Of a stretch of 64,000 bases of DNA, positions 28,443 through 37,510 are shown piece by piece. The stretch is from Fidelibacterota bacterium (GTDB lineage Bacteria; Fidelibacterota; Marinisomatia; Marinisomatales; TCS55): NCBI GenBank assembly GCA_029936965.1, contig JAPYRG010000007.1, positions 41,297 through 105,296 of the forward strand, given 5' to 3'. How positions within the stretch are numbered: the stretch's first letter is position 1; every line of letters begins with the position of its first letter. The position numbers and the translations under genes are program-made. The notes under the pieces are model-generated. The model was given only the letters and a program-made list of their open reading frames with translations, was not told where the DNA came from and made no database searches.

Positions 28443-29834
28443 ATGGATCTCGGACAAAAAGAAGAATCGCGCTTAAATAAATTTCTATCCAATCCTTCAA
28501 GATCTTTATGGACTTTGGCTATTCCAATAATGGCAGGCATGGGAATCCAAACATTTTATAATATTGTAGATATGATATTTATTGGTCAATTGGGTGGCGA
28601 TGCTATTGCAGGAATAGCATTCAACATGCCACTTTTTTTTCTTGCACTTGGTTTAACTATGGGATTAGGTGTAGGTGTAACATCTTCGATAGCTAGGTTT
28701 ATTGGTAAGAATGATAAATCAGGTGCAGACAATAGCGCTGAGCACGCAATTGTAATTGCATTTTTTATCAGCTTATTATTATTTATAGTTGTCGCAACAT
28801 TTGGAAGAAATATACTATTCATTTTTGGAGCGGAAGGCTCAATACTTTCCTTGGCATGGGACTATCTCCAAGTAATATGTATTGGACTTCCATTTATGGT
28901 ATTTTCAGGTTTCTTTCGGTCTATTCTGGCAGGAGAAGGAGACATGAAACTCCCAATGTTAGTTGCAGGATTAGGAACAATTATTAATATTATTCTGGAT
29001 CCATTATTTATTTTTGATTTAGATAATTTTGGTGGAATAGGTTTTGGAATGGGCGTAAAAGGTGCAGCAATAGCAACAGTAATTAGCCAATGCATTGTTT
29101 TCTCTATATTTGTTTACATGTTATTTGTTAAACAACATGCCTATATAACATTTCGTATTAAAGACTTTTCGTTTTCTAGTGAAATTATATGGGATATAAT
29201 TAAGGTGGGTTTGCCTGCATCTTTGTCCATGATTATCATGGCAGTGGGGCAGGGTGTTTTTAATAGAATATTAATATTTTTTTCAACTGACACAGTTGCA
29301 GCTTACCAAGTAGCAGGTCGAATAGATATGCTAGTATTCCTACCTATATTTTCTATCGCAGCAGCATTAACTACGCTTGTTGGGATGTTTTTTGGGGCAA
29401 AGAAATTTGATATTCTAAGATATACTGTAAAGTATGGTATTATCGCAGCATTTTCAATAACTGTAATAATGTCCATTCTACTTTATATATTTGCGCCTAA
29501 AGTTATTGGGTTTTTTACTACTGAGATTGCAATAATAAATATTGCAGTTACTTTTTTAAGATTATTTGCATTTGTGTATCCCTTAATTGCTGTTGGAATT
29601 ACTACAGGACGTGTACTTCAAGGGTTAGGAAAAGGATTACCTGTATTACTAATTACAATTATTAGAGTTTTAGGAGTTTCAGCTCCTCTAGCCTTAGTTT
29701 TTATTTTTAAAATGGGAAAGCCCGTTGAATGGGTGTGGTACGCGATGATGATTTCCACAGGAGTTGCATTTATAATTGCTTGTTATTGGTTATTTATATC
29801 AATGCGTGAATTAAATAAAATGGAATTAACATGA
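28443..29834 (+). CDS. MATE-family efflux transporter
   Basis: A 463-residue protein with 12 predicted helices in two similar halves. The first helices read LAIPIMAGMGIQTFYNIVDMIFIGQLGG, and the second half restarts with VGLPASLSMIIMAVGQGVFNRIL, the usual MATE/NorM internal repeat. It exports cationic drugs or metabolites in exchange for Na+ or H+. It overlaps the next gene by four bases (ATGA). Confidence 0.93.
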   Translation: MDLGQKEESRLNKFLSNPSRSLWTLAIPIMAGMGIQTFYNIVDMIFIGQLGGDAIAGIAFNMPLFFLALGLTMGLGVGVTSSIARFIGKNDKSGADNSAEHAIVIAFFISLLLFIVVATFGRNILFIFGAEGSILSLAWDYLQVICIGLPFMVFSGFFRSILAGEGDMKLPMLVAGLGTIINIILDPLFIFDLDNFGGIGFGMGVKGAAIATVISQCIVFSIFVYMLFVKQHAYITFRIKDFSFSSEIIWDIIKVGLPASLSMIIMAVGQGVFNRILIFFSTDTVAAYQVAGRIDMLVFLPIFSIAAALTTLVGMFFGAKKFDILRYTVKYGIIAAFSITVIMSILLYIFAPKVIGFFTTEIAIINIAVTFLRLFAFVYPLIAVGITTGRVLQGLGKGLPVLLITIIRVLGVSAPLALVFIFKMGKPVEWVWYAMMISTGVAFIIACYWLFISMRELNKMELT

Positions 29835-30106
29835 GCCTATTGAGTTTTGAACAAATAAATGATGAATTGGATAATATGGATGGATGGATATTTAAAAATA
29901 ATAGAATATCTAAATCCTATCATTTTGATAGCTATATGGAAGGAATAAAATTTGTAAATATTTTAGCTGAGAAAGCTGAAGAATTGAATCATCATCCAGA
30001 TTTAATTATAGGATGGTGTGAAGTATCTGTTAGTTTTACATCTCATGATCAAGGTGGTGTTACATCTGCATGTTTGAAAATGGCAAAAGCTGTTGAAAAA
30101 TTGTAG
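29831..30106 (+). CDS. phhB: Pterin-4a-carbinolamine dehydratase
   Basis: A 91-residue protein of usual family length. The active-site segment AEELNHHPDLIIGWCEVSVS has the two catalytic histidines, followed by FTSHDQGGVT with the third. It dehydrates 4a-hydroxytetrahydrobiopterin, or in bacteria lacking phenylalanine hydroxylase may act in molybdopterin or folate-related chemistry. No aromatic amino acid hydroxylase is seen nearby. It is translationally coupled to the MATE gene. Confidence 0.93.
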   Translation: MSLLSFEQINDELDNMDGWIFKNNRISKSYHFDSYMEGIKFVNILAEKAEELNHHPDLIIGWCEVSVSFTSHDQGGVTSACLKMAKAVEKL

Positions 30107-30181
30107 TTTTTTCTATCATTTTAACCGATGATTTATTTATTGGTAATTGATTTGTAAATTATTCAATTATTGAAAATACAT

Positions 30182-30631
30182 ATGTCAACTGATAATATTA
30201 TTGGAAAAAAATATGAAGCTGATTATGAAATCAGTTTTGAAAAAATAAAAGAATTTGTTGAAGTATTAGGTGATAAAAACCCCCACTATACAGATCGTGA
30301 ATTTGTAAAGTCTATTGATGGAGGGCATCCATTTGCACCTCCTACCTTTGCAGCAATTTATTGCCAGCCAGCATTAAAGAATCTTTATTTAGATTCTGAA
30401 TTTTCGAAACTTGTTCCCAGATTAGTTCATGGTGAACAGGAATATAATTTTGGAGATCCCGCTCGCGCAGGTGATCTTATTCATACAACTGCTGAAATAG
30501 TAGAACACTTTAATAAAACAAATCGCTCTGGAAAAGTTCACCAGATTATAGAGATTATGACTGCTTCTACAAATCAGAACGATAAGTTAGTTTGTACTGC
30601 AACTTATAGATTGGTTATAAGAGGGGAATAA
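30182..30631 (+). CDS. FAS1-like/MaoC-type dehydratase subunit (first of pair)
   Basis: About 149 residues with a hot-dog fold. The conserved stretch LGDKNPHYTDREF followed by HPFAPPTFAAIY is typical of the N-terminal (HadA/FAS1-like) half of two-part R-specific enoyl-CoA hydratases. I start it at ATG 30182 (MSTDNIIG); a TTG four codons earlier is weaker. The stop overlaps the next gene by one base. It probably forms a heterodimer with the following protein. Confidence 0.85.
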   Translation: MSTDNIIGKKYEADYEISFEKIKEFVEVLGDKNPHYTDREFVKSIDGGHPFAPPTFAAIYCQPALKNLYLDSEFSKLVPRLVHGEQEYNFGDPARAGDLIHTTAEIVEHFNKTNRSGKVHQIIEIMTASTNQNDKLVCTATYRLVIRGE

Positions 30632-30981
30632 TGGCGATTAAAGACAAATCAAAAATTAGGATTGGTAAGTACATGCCATATTTTTATGCTGGTGCAAGCT
30701 TGGATTATAATCTTATTCACATTGATCGTGAATTTGCAAAAGCGAATGGTTTACCTGATATTATTCTTCAAGGCATGTGCACAATGGGCTTAACAGCAAA
30801 ACATATCATTGAAAATGATCATCCTTCTAAAATGCAAACTTTCAAAGTTCGTTTTTTAAATCCTGTATTACCTGGTGATGAACTCAATTTTAAAAGCGAA
30901 AAAAATGATGCTGAAATTAATGTAGAAGTGACTAATCAAAATGGCAATAGAGTGTTGAGAGGACAGGCGACAGTAAGATGA
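30631..30981 (+). CDS. MaoC-like (R)-specific enoyl-CoA hydratase subunit (second of pair)
   Basis: A 116-residue hot-dog protein. The catalytic Asp-x4-His dyad of hydratase 2 is visible in GASLDYNLIHIDREFA, followed by GLPDIILQGMCTMGL. It overlaps the first subunit by one base and the livH-like gene by four, so hydratase and transporter are made from one message. The pair hydrates or dehydrates CoA thioesters; the substrate is unknown. Confidence 0.88.
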   Translation: MAIKDKSKIRIGKYMPYFYAGASLDYNLIHIDREFAKANGLPDIILQGMCTMGLTAKHIIENDHPSKMQTFKVRFLNPVLPGDELNFKSEKNDAEINVEVTNQNGNRVLRGQATVR

Positions 30982-31907
30982 CAGATATCCTTTCGGGCTT
31001 TGGTCAAGAGATAATAAGTGGTATTGCATTAGGATCAATATATGCTCTTATTGCTCTGGGCTTTACGATGATATTCAAAGCTACTGAAGTAGTTAATTTT
31101 GCTCAAGGAGATCTAATGATGGTTGGCGCCTACGTCAACTTTTTTTTTGTATCTACTTTTTTATCTAATAGCGGAGAGCCATCTGCTTGGACTTTTATGG
31201 TGGCATTGCTATGTAGTATAATATTTTCTGTGCTTTTTGGTTTGTTTCTTGATTTCATAATCAATAGACCATTGAAGGATGCACCAATCTTCTCCGTTAT
31301 TATGGCTACTCTAAGTTTAGCCATAATTATGCGCGCATTAGTTGCAATGATTGCTGGACCCATCAGCTTAATGCCAATCTCACCATTTGGTGACAACTCG
31401 ATAACAATCGGGATTATAGTTATATCTGTCCTTGATTTATCTATTATTGCAAGTGCAATTATTTTAGTTATCATATTTTATTTTATTTTTCATTATACAA
31501 AGTGGGGAATAGCTATGCAGGCGACATCAGAAGACCCAGTTGCTGCACAACTTATGGGTATTCCTATTAAAAAGATATATGCATTGGTTTGGATTTTTTC
31601 TGCTTTAGTAGCAACACTAAGTGGTGTTTTACTTGCACCGAGAATTGCATTATTGGATACATCGATGGGTTTTTTAGGCTTAAAAGCATTCCCGGCAGCA
31701 GTTTTAGGTGGTTTTGGATCAATTCCAGGAGCAATTGTTGGCGGAGTGATTCTTGGGGTGATTGAAACTATAAGCTTGGGAACTTTATCATTTCATTTTG
31801 AATGGATAAAAGAAATCAATGATATTATTGCCTGGTTCGTACTTATTGCAGTTTTAATGGTAAAGCCAAATGGTTTATTTGGTATCGAGAAAGTGAAAAA
31901 AGTCTAA
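30978..31907 (+). CDS. livH: Liv-type ABC transporter permease (LivH-like)
   Basis: A 309-residue membrane protein with about eight helices. Family signatures: SGIALGSIYALIALGFTMIF at the N-terminus, VNFAQGDLMMVGAY, and FPAAVLGGFGSIPGAIVGG near the end. It forms the channel with the LivM-like protein whose gene overlaps its last base. Liv-type systems import branched-chain amino acids, but relatives take up aromatic, urea or short organic acids; here the neighbouring CoA genes favour an organic acid. Confidence 0.93.
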   Translation: MTDILSGFGQEIISGIALGSIYALIALGFTMIFKATEVVNFAQGDLMMVGAYVNFFFVSTFLSNSGEPSAWTFMVALLCSIIFSVLFGLFLDFIINRPLKDAPIFSVIMATLSLAIIMRALVAMIAGPISLMPISPFGDNSITIGIIVISVLDLSIIASAIILVIIFYFIFHYTKWGIAMQATSEDPVAAQLMGIPIKKIYALVWIFSALVATLSGVLLAPRIALLDTSMGFLGLKAFPAAVLGGFGSIPGAIVGGVILGVIETISLGTLSFHFEWIKEINDIIAWFVLIAVLMVKPNGLFGIEKVKKV

Positions 31908-32938
31908 TGAAAGACCGCTATGATCATGAAAATATTTATTGGATTCCCATTCTCATTATATTTGTATTTCTATTACCTCTTATATTAAAAGGTATTTCAT
32001 TTAGTTATAAATATTATTTATTTGTTTTGAATTTGGCAGGTATCTATATCATATTAAATGTAGGTTTAGATCTTCTTAGTGGGTTTACTGGACTTGTATC
32101 TTTAGGTCATGCTGCATTCCTGGCGGTTGGCGCCTATACATCAGCTATAATGGTTGATCAATTAGGTGTTCCTTTTTCATTATCTTTAATATTATCCCCA
32201 GTTATAGTGGGTTTATTTGGGTTTATAATTGGTTTTCCTGCTCTGAGGATCTCAGGTATGTATTTAGGTCTTACAACGATGGGTTTTGGTTTCATTGTTA
32301 AAAGGATTATTATTTCTTTTCGTGATTGGACTCAAGGATCAGCAGGCCTAGAAGTATCATCTCCAGTACTTTTTGGATATACAATTAAATCGGATTTAGA
32401 TAATTATTATTTGATATACACGTTTGTAATTGTGGCTATTATAATCGGACGTCGTATTGCGACATCAAAGATAGGTAGATCTTTTATGGCTATAAGAGAT
32501 TCTGAACAAGCAGCCGAAGCTTCTGGGATAAATTTATCACAATATAAAATGTTAGCTTTTTTTATTTCAGGATTATTTGCAGGATTTGCCGGAGTATTAT
32601 TTGCTCATACAAGTTCATTTATTTCTACAGATCATTTTGACATTTTGTTATCAATATATTTCATAATTATGGTGCTTGTTGGCGGTGCGAGTTCTATTTA
32701 TGGCGCAGTTCTAGGATCTCTATTTATTGTGCTTTTAGATAATTTGTTTGTCCCATTAATTGAAGATCAAATTCAATTATTATTTAATACTCAGGCAGGT
32801 GATATTCAATCACTCATTTTCGGACTTATTATGTTTTTGTTTATTATATTCCAACCCATGGGATTATATGGTATGTGGTTAAAAATGCGCATATATTGGA
32901 AATTATTTCCTTTTAATCCGAGGCAACGATTTACGTAA
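31907..32938 (+). CDS. livM: Liv-type ABC transporter permease (LivM-like)
   Basis: A 343-residue inner-membrane protein. Typical are ILNVGLDLLSGFTGLVSLGH, HAAFLAVGAYTSA, and FFISGLFAGFAGVLFAHTSS, then VGGASSIYGAVLGSLF. It partners LivH in the channel and starts on the last base of livH. Confidence 0.93.
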   Translation: MKDRYDHENIYWIPILIIFVFLLPLILKGISFSYKYYLFVLNLAGIYIILNVGLDLLSGFTGLVSLGHAAFLAVGAYTSAIMVDQLGVPFSLSLILSPVIVGLFGFIIGFPALRISGMYLGLTTMGFGFIVKRIIISFRDWTQGSAGLEVSSPVLFGYTIKSDLDNYYLIYTFVIVAIIIGRRIATSKIGRSFMAIRDSEQAAEASGINLSQYKMLAFFISGLFAGFAGVLFAHTSSFISTDHFDILLSIYFIIMVLVGGASSIYGAVLGSLFIVLLDNLFVPLIEDQIQLLFNTQAGDIQSLIFGLIMFLFIIFQPMGLYGMWLKMRIYWKLFPFNPRQRFT

Positions 32939-32960
32939 TAATTTAAGAGGAGGAGTTATT

Positions 32961-34127
32961 ATGAAAAAAATAATAGGAGTACTTATTGTAATTGGGCTAT
33001 TTGGTTCAGGTTGTGTAAAACGTGCACCATCTCCCGGAATTACAGATTCAGAGATTCTTATTGGTAATGTTCAAGATCTTAGCGGTCCAATGAAGGAGCT
33101 TGGTGCGATTATACCGAATGGGTCAAATATGTATTTTGAATATATTAATGATCAAGGTGGAGTGCATGGAAGAAGCATTAAAATGCTTATTGAAGACCAT
33201 CAGTATAATCCACAAAAGGCAGTTGTAGCGATAAAGAAGCTGATTGAAAAAGATCAAGTCTTTTGTATGTTTCAAGTTATTGGTACATCTCCATGTGAGG
33301 CTATTCGACCAATCTTAGCAGAAACAGGCACACCTTTAATTGCGCCAGCAACCAATTCTGGTACAATGTCCGATTTAACCAAGCAAGCTGGGGATTTGAT
33401 TTTTCACACGGACACTGGATATGATAGACAAGCAGAAATACTAGTTGACCATATTATGGAAAAAAATTCAGATGCTAAAATTGGATTGGTATATCAAGAT
33501 GATGATTATGGACAGAACGTACTTTTAGGGATATCTAGAGCAGAATCAAAATATGGTGTAACAGTTCAAAAGGAATCATACCAACGCGGGGCTGTTGACT
33601 TTAAAGGTCAGACTATGAATTTATTAAAAGGTGGTTTAACTGATGTTATTATTGCTGGAATTGTTCGGGAACCTGTGGTTATTATGAAAACCGCAGAAGC
33701 AATGAATTTTAAGCCAAACTTTTATGGTACTGGTCCAACTATTGATGCCAGAGTTGGAAAAATGGCAGGATCAGCAGGAGAAGGATTTACAGCCACAAAC
33801 TGGTCATATATGTGGAATTCAGATTACCCTGGACCAAAATTGTATAGAGATTTATGTGAAAAATACGATATTCCTCAACCTTATATTGGATTATATCATT
33901 ATTATGGATTTGCTACGGCTATGGTTTTGGTTGAAGGTCTAAATCGCGCTGGAAAAAACCTTACACGTAATAGCTTGATTAAAGGATTAGAGTCATTCAA
34001 TGAATGGGAATCAGGTACATTTCCACCTATTACATATAATCGGAATGATCATGCAGGAGTAGATAAAGTACAACTTGTTCAAATGCAGAATGGCGAGCAA
34101 GTCGTCATTTCTGATTGGCTCGAATAA
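32961..34127 (+). CDS. livK: Periplasmic substrate-binding lipoprotein of the Liv-type transporter
   Basis: A 388-residue Leu/Ile/Val-binding-type protein (periplasmic binding protein type 1 fold). A lipoprotein signal ends LFGSGC (Cys18), so it is tethered rather than free. The family pattern is clear: ILIGNVQDLSGPMKELG, NDQGGVHGRSIKMLIEDHQY, and IGLVYQDDDYGQ. It has a strong ribosome site (GAGGAGG) and is followed by a hairpin terminator, suggesting more product than the ATPase genes. Confidence 0.92.
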   Translation: MKKIIGVLIVIGLFGSGCVKRAPSPGITDSEILIGNVQDLSGPMKELGAIIPNGSNMYFEYINDQGGVHGRSIKMLIEDHQYNPQKAVVAIKKLIEKDQVFCMFQVIGTSPCEAIRPILAETGTPLIAPATNSGTMSDLTKQAGDLIFHTDTGYDRQAEILVDHIMEKNSDAKIGLVYQDDDYGQNVLLGISRAESKYGVTVQKESYQRGAVDFKGQTMNLLKGGLTDVIIAGIVREPVVIMKTAEAMNFKPNFYGTGPTIDARVGKMAGSAGEGFTATNWSYMWNSDYPGPKLYRDLCEKYDIPQPYIGLYHYYGFATAMVLVEGLNRAGKNLTRNSLIKGLESFNEWESGTFPPITYNRNDHAGVDKVQLVQMQNGEQVVISDWLE

Positions 34128-34142
34128 GAAATAGTTAGCATA

Positions 34143-34177
34143 TTAGGGCTCGGTGAGAACAGAGCCCTAATTCTTTT
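34143..34177 (+). terminator. Intrinsic terminator/attenuator between livK and livG
   Basis: A 9-bp perfect stem TTAGGGCTC/GAGCCCTAA (34143-34151 with 34162-34170), 10-nt loop, followed at once by TTCTTTT (34171-34177). The start codon of livG directly abuts the T-tract. It should stop part of the transcription after livK. Confidence 0.82.
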
Positions 34178-34939
34178 ATGCCAGACCTCATTATTGATAA
34201 TTTAACAATGCGTTTTTCCGGATTGGTTGCGCTTGACGAGGTTTCCTTTTCAGTAAAAAATAACGAAATATTTTCTCTTATTGGCCCAAACGGTTCTGGT
34301 AAAACTACATTATTTAATTGCATAAATGGATTTAACAAACCTCAAAATGGGAAAATATATTTTAATGGCGATAATTTATTAGGTAAAAAAGCACATCGTA
34401 TTATTCATTCTGGTATATCACGAACTTTTCAAAATGTGCAGAATATTCCATTTATGACAATATTAGATAATATCCTTTTAGGGGCAAATAGTAGAATTGA
34501 TGCGCTAGATACGCTAAAGAGATGCGTGAGTAGAGATCAAAGAAAAACGGAAGAATCGATGGCTCTTGAAATCATGGATTTTTTGGGAATGGCAAATTAT
34601 GAGCAAAAATTTATGATGGGACAACCATTTGCTATTCAAAAATTAGCTGAAATTGCTAGAGCACTTGTATCAAAACCAAAATTAATTTTACTAGATGAAC
34701 CAGCAGCAGGGATGAATGATCAGGAGACTAGAGAAATAGCAAATATTATTAGAGACATAAGAGATGAACTTGGAGTAACTGTATTATTAGTAGAGCATGA
34801 TATGAATTTAGTTATGAGTATATCTGATAGAATATGTGTTTTAGAATCGGGAAAAATTCTTGCTCTAGGAAAACCAAATGTGGTTAAAGATGATCCAAAA
34901 GTAATTGAGTCATACTTAGGAGAACCTCTTGATGCTTAA
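34178..34939 (+). CDS. livG: Liv-type ABC transporter ATPase (LivG-like), degenerate signature motif
   Basis: A 253-residue ATPase. Walker A is GPNGSGKTT (about residue 37), Walker B LILLDEP with the switch histidine in LLVEHDMN. The signature loop is unusual: where LivG has a GQQRRLEIARAL-type sequence, this one reads MMGQPFAIQKLAEIARAL, keeping GQ but with about three additional residues. The C-terminus (ESYLGE) is typical of LivG. No ribosome site precedes the ATG, which sits against the terminator hairpin. It pairs with LivF. Confidence 0.9.
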   Translation: MPDLIIDNLTMRFSGLVALDEVSFSVKNNEIFSLIGPNGSGKTTLFNCINGFNKPQNGKIYFNGDNLLGKKAHRIIHSGISRTFQNVQNIPFMTILDNILLGANSRIDALDTLKRCVSRDQRKTEESMALEIMDFLGMANYEQKFMMGQPFAIQKLAEIARALVSKPKLILLDEPAAGMNDQETREIANIIRDIRDELGVTVLLVEHDMNLVMSISDRICVLESGKILALGKPNVVKDDPKVIESYLGEPLDA

Positions 34940-35672
34940 ACTAGTTGGAGTTGAAACTTACTATGGAAAAATAAAAGCGTTACATGGAGTTTCACTCAAG
35001 GTTGAAGAAGGTCAGCTTGTAACTATTTTAGGAGCTAATGGGGCAGGTAAGTCAACTATTTTAAAAACTATTAGTGGATTGGTTGAGCCTGAAAATGGAA
35101 CTATCCATTTTAACAATATTCGGATCGATAGAAAAGATCCAGAAAAAATTGTTTCTATGGGTATTAGCCATGTCCCTGAATGGAGGAGAATATTTCCAGA
35201 TTTGACAGTGTATGATAATCTATTTATGGGAGGATTTTTAATTAAGGAAAAAGAGTTATTAAGTGAAAGAATGGAAGAAGCTTACGCTCATTTCCCTATA
35301 TTAAAAAAACGTAAAGATCAATTAGCTGGTACATTAAGCGGTGGAGAACAACAAATGTTAGCGATTTCTCGCGCATTAATGATAAAGCCTAGATTATTAT
35401 TGTTAGATGAACCATCAATGGGTCTATCACCATTATTAGTTCAAGATATTTTTGCTACTATAAAAGAATTGCATAAATCAGGTGTCACAATTTTATTAGT
35501 AGAGCAGAATGTTAACCATGCATTAAAAATAGCAGATTATGGATATGTATTAACAACAGGTAAAATTTTCTTAAGCGGCACCTATGATGAGTTAATAAAT
35601 GAGGAAAAAGTACGTGAACAGTATTTAGGTGAGGGGAAATATATTCGCAGAGAAAAATTATGGGGCGGATAA
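34932..35672 (+). CDS. livF: Liv-type ABC transporter ATPase (LivF-like)
   Basis: About 246 residues. Walker A GANGAGKST, signature LSGGEQQML, Walker B LLLLDEPSMGLSP, switch LLVEQNVNHAL; all intact and LivF-like (VPEWRRIFPDLTVYDNL). I start it at ATG 34932, eight bases before the livG stop; an in-frame TTG one codon earlier is less likely. Confidence 0.93.
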   Translation: MLKLVGVETYYGKIKALHGVSLKVEEGQLVTILGANGAGKSTILKTISGLVEPENGTIHFNNIRIDRKDPEKIVSMGISHVPEWRRIFPDLTVYDNLFMGGFLIKEKELLSERMEEAYAHFPILKKRKDQLAGTLSGGEQQMLAISRALMIKPRLLLLDEPSMGLSPLLVQDIFATIKELHKSGVTILLVEQNVNHALKIADYGYVLTTGKIFLSGTYDELINEEKVREQYLGEGKYIRREKLWGG

Positions 35673-37504
35673 TGGAGATGATGGATAAACCAGATACTAA
35701 TATAGTAAATACAGTTCCAAAATTATTTTGGTATAATGTTGAGAATTATGGAGATGATATTACTATGTGGCGGAAAAATAAAGGAATTTGGGAAAGTCAC
35801 ACTTGGAATGATTATGGAAGCTGGGCAAGAGATTTAGGACATGCATTAATTGCCGAGGGATTAATAAAAGGAGATAAGGTGTCTATCTTGTCTGAGACAA
35901 GATTAGAGTGGGTTGTAATAGATATGGCTATAATGGGAATCGGATGTATTACTGCGCCAGTTTATGCATCAAATACTGAAGATCAGGTTAAATATATTGT
36001 GAAACATAGCGGAAGTAAGATTGTATTTGTTGAGGACCAGGAACAGTTAGATAAAATGTTGACAATCTGGGATGATCTATCTGAAATAAAAAAAGTAGTG
36101 GTCATGGATAAATATATTCCAGATGAATTGCCTAATGTGCTGTCTATTGAAAAGTTTAGAGAATTGGGAGCATCTCATCGTGCTAAAAATATTGGCAATT
36201 TTGAGAATAAATTACAATCTGTAAAGCCAGATGATATTATCAGCTTTACATATACTTCTGGTACTACAGGGAATCCGAAAGCTGGTATGTTCAATAGTAA
36301 TAATGTTATTTCTGTTGTAAAAAATTTACCTGACTTATTGCCAACTTATAGAAATGATCTAGGAATATCCTATTTACCTTTATCTCATATTGCTGAAAGA
36401 TTATTAGGTCATTTTATAAAATTGTATTCAGGATTTGTAACAGTTTATGCTGATAGCCTTGAAGATATGCCATACAATCTTCGTCAAACAGGACCAACGG
36501 TTATGTTTGGTACTCCCAGAGTATTTGAAAAATTTTATGCTAAGATTTCTATTGCAATCAAGGGTGCAACAACTTTTCAAAAAACAATATATAATTGGGC
36601 TATATCTGTAGGGAAAAAGTATTCAGAATTGAAAGACGCAGGTAAAGAACCAAGTCTTTGGATAAAATTAAATAGATTATTAGCACATTTTCTTATCTTT
36701 AGAAAAATTAAGGATATGTTTGGAGGAAATATTCGCTATTTACTTTCTGGCGCAGCGCCTATCTCTCCTAATATTATAAGATACTTTCATTGGGTTGGAC
36801 TTGATATTTATGAAGGGTACGGAATGACTGAAACAACAGGAATTGTGACTGGAAATAAAATTGGTAAAGCTAAGATTGGATCAGTTGGTCAAGCTTTAGC
36901 TAATACGGAAATTAAGATTGCAGCTGATGGTGAAATTTGTACAATGTGCCCACAAAATATTTCTGGATATTATAATAACGAAGAGGATACAAAAGAATTG
37001 TTAATTCCTGATGAGAATGGAGATATTTGGTTACATACAGGTGATATTGGCTATTTAGATGAAGATGGATATCTATTTATTACTGATAGAAAGAAAGATA
37101 TTATTATTACGGCTGGTGGAAAAAATGTTGCTCCTCAAAACATTGAGAATCTATTGAAAACAAGCCCTTACATTAGTCTTGCAATGGTTTATGGAGATAA
37201 AAAACCATATTTAACGGCTTTAATTACTTTAGATGAAGATGAAATTGCTAAGTATGCCAAAGATAATAGAATAATGTATCAGGATTTATCTGATTTAACA
37301 AAAAAACAAAAAGTCATTGATTTATTAAAGGCTGAAATCTCACAGTTAAATAGAGATTTAGCTAGTTATGAAACAGTCAAAAAATTTCGTATTCTGGAAG
37401 AAGAATTAGATCAAGATAAGGATGAAGTAACTCCTACATTAAAAGTGAAAAGGAAAGTAGTTATAAATAACTACCAAGATTTGATAAATGAAATGTATTC
37501 CTGA
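35672..37504 (+). CDS. Long-chain-type acyl-CoA synthetase (AMP-forming)
   Basis: About 610 residues of the FadD15/long-chain AMP-forming group. Motifs: YTSGTTGNPKAGMF (ATP loop), GYGMTETTG, WLHTGDIGYLDEDGY, DRKKDIIITAGGKNVAPQNIE. It activates a carboxylic acid to its CoA thioester. The start is on the last base of livF (ATG 35672); ATG 35660 or 35678 are in-frame alternatives. Coupling to the importer suggests it acts on the imported acid. It converges on the minus-strand SDR gene with a 6-nt gap. Confidence 0.9.
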   Translation: MEMMDKPDTNIVNTVPKLFWYNVENYGDDITMWRKNKGIWESHTWNDYGSWARDLGHALIAEGLIKGDKVSILSETRLEWVVIDMAIMGIGCITAPVYASNTEDQVKYIVKHSGSKIVFVEDQEQLDKMLTIWDDLSEIKKVVVMDKYIPDELPNVLSIEKFRELGASHRAKNIGNFENKLQSVKPDDIISFTYTSGTTGNPKAGMFNSNNVISVVKNLPDLLPTYRNDLGISYLPLSHIAERLLGHFIKLYSGFVTVYADSLEDMPYNLRQTGPTVMFGTPRVFEKFYAKISIAIKGATTFQKTIYNWAISVGKKYSELKDAGKEPSLWIKLNRLLAHFLIFRKIKDMFGGNIRYLLSGAAPISPNIIRYFHWVGLDIYEGYGMTETTGIVTGNKIGKAKIGSVGQALANTEIKIAADGEICTMCPQNISGYYNNEEDTKELLIPDENGDIWLHTGDIGYLDEDGYLFITDRKKDIIITAGGKNVAPQNIENLLKTSPYISLAMVYGDKKPYLTALITLDEDEIAKYAKDNRIMYQDLSDLTKKQKVIDLLKAEISQLNRDLASYETVKKFRILEEELDQDKDEVTPTLKVKRKVVINNYQDLINEMYS

Positions 37505-37510
37505 TTATTG

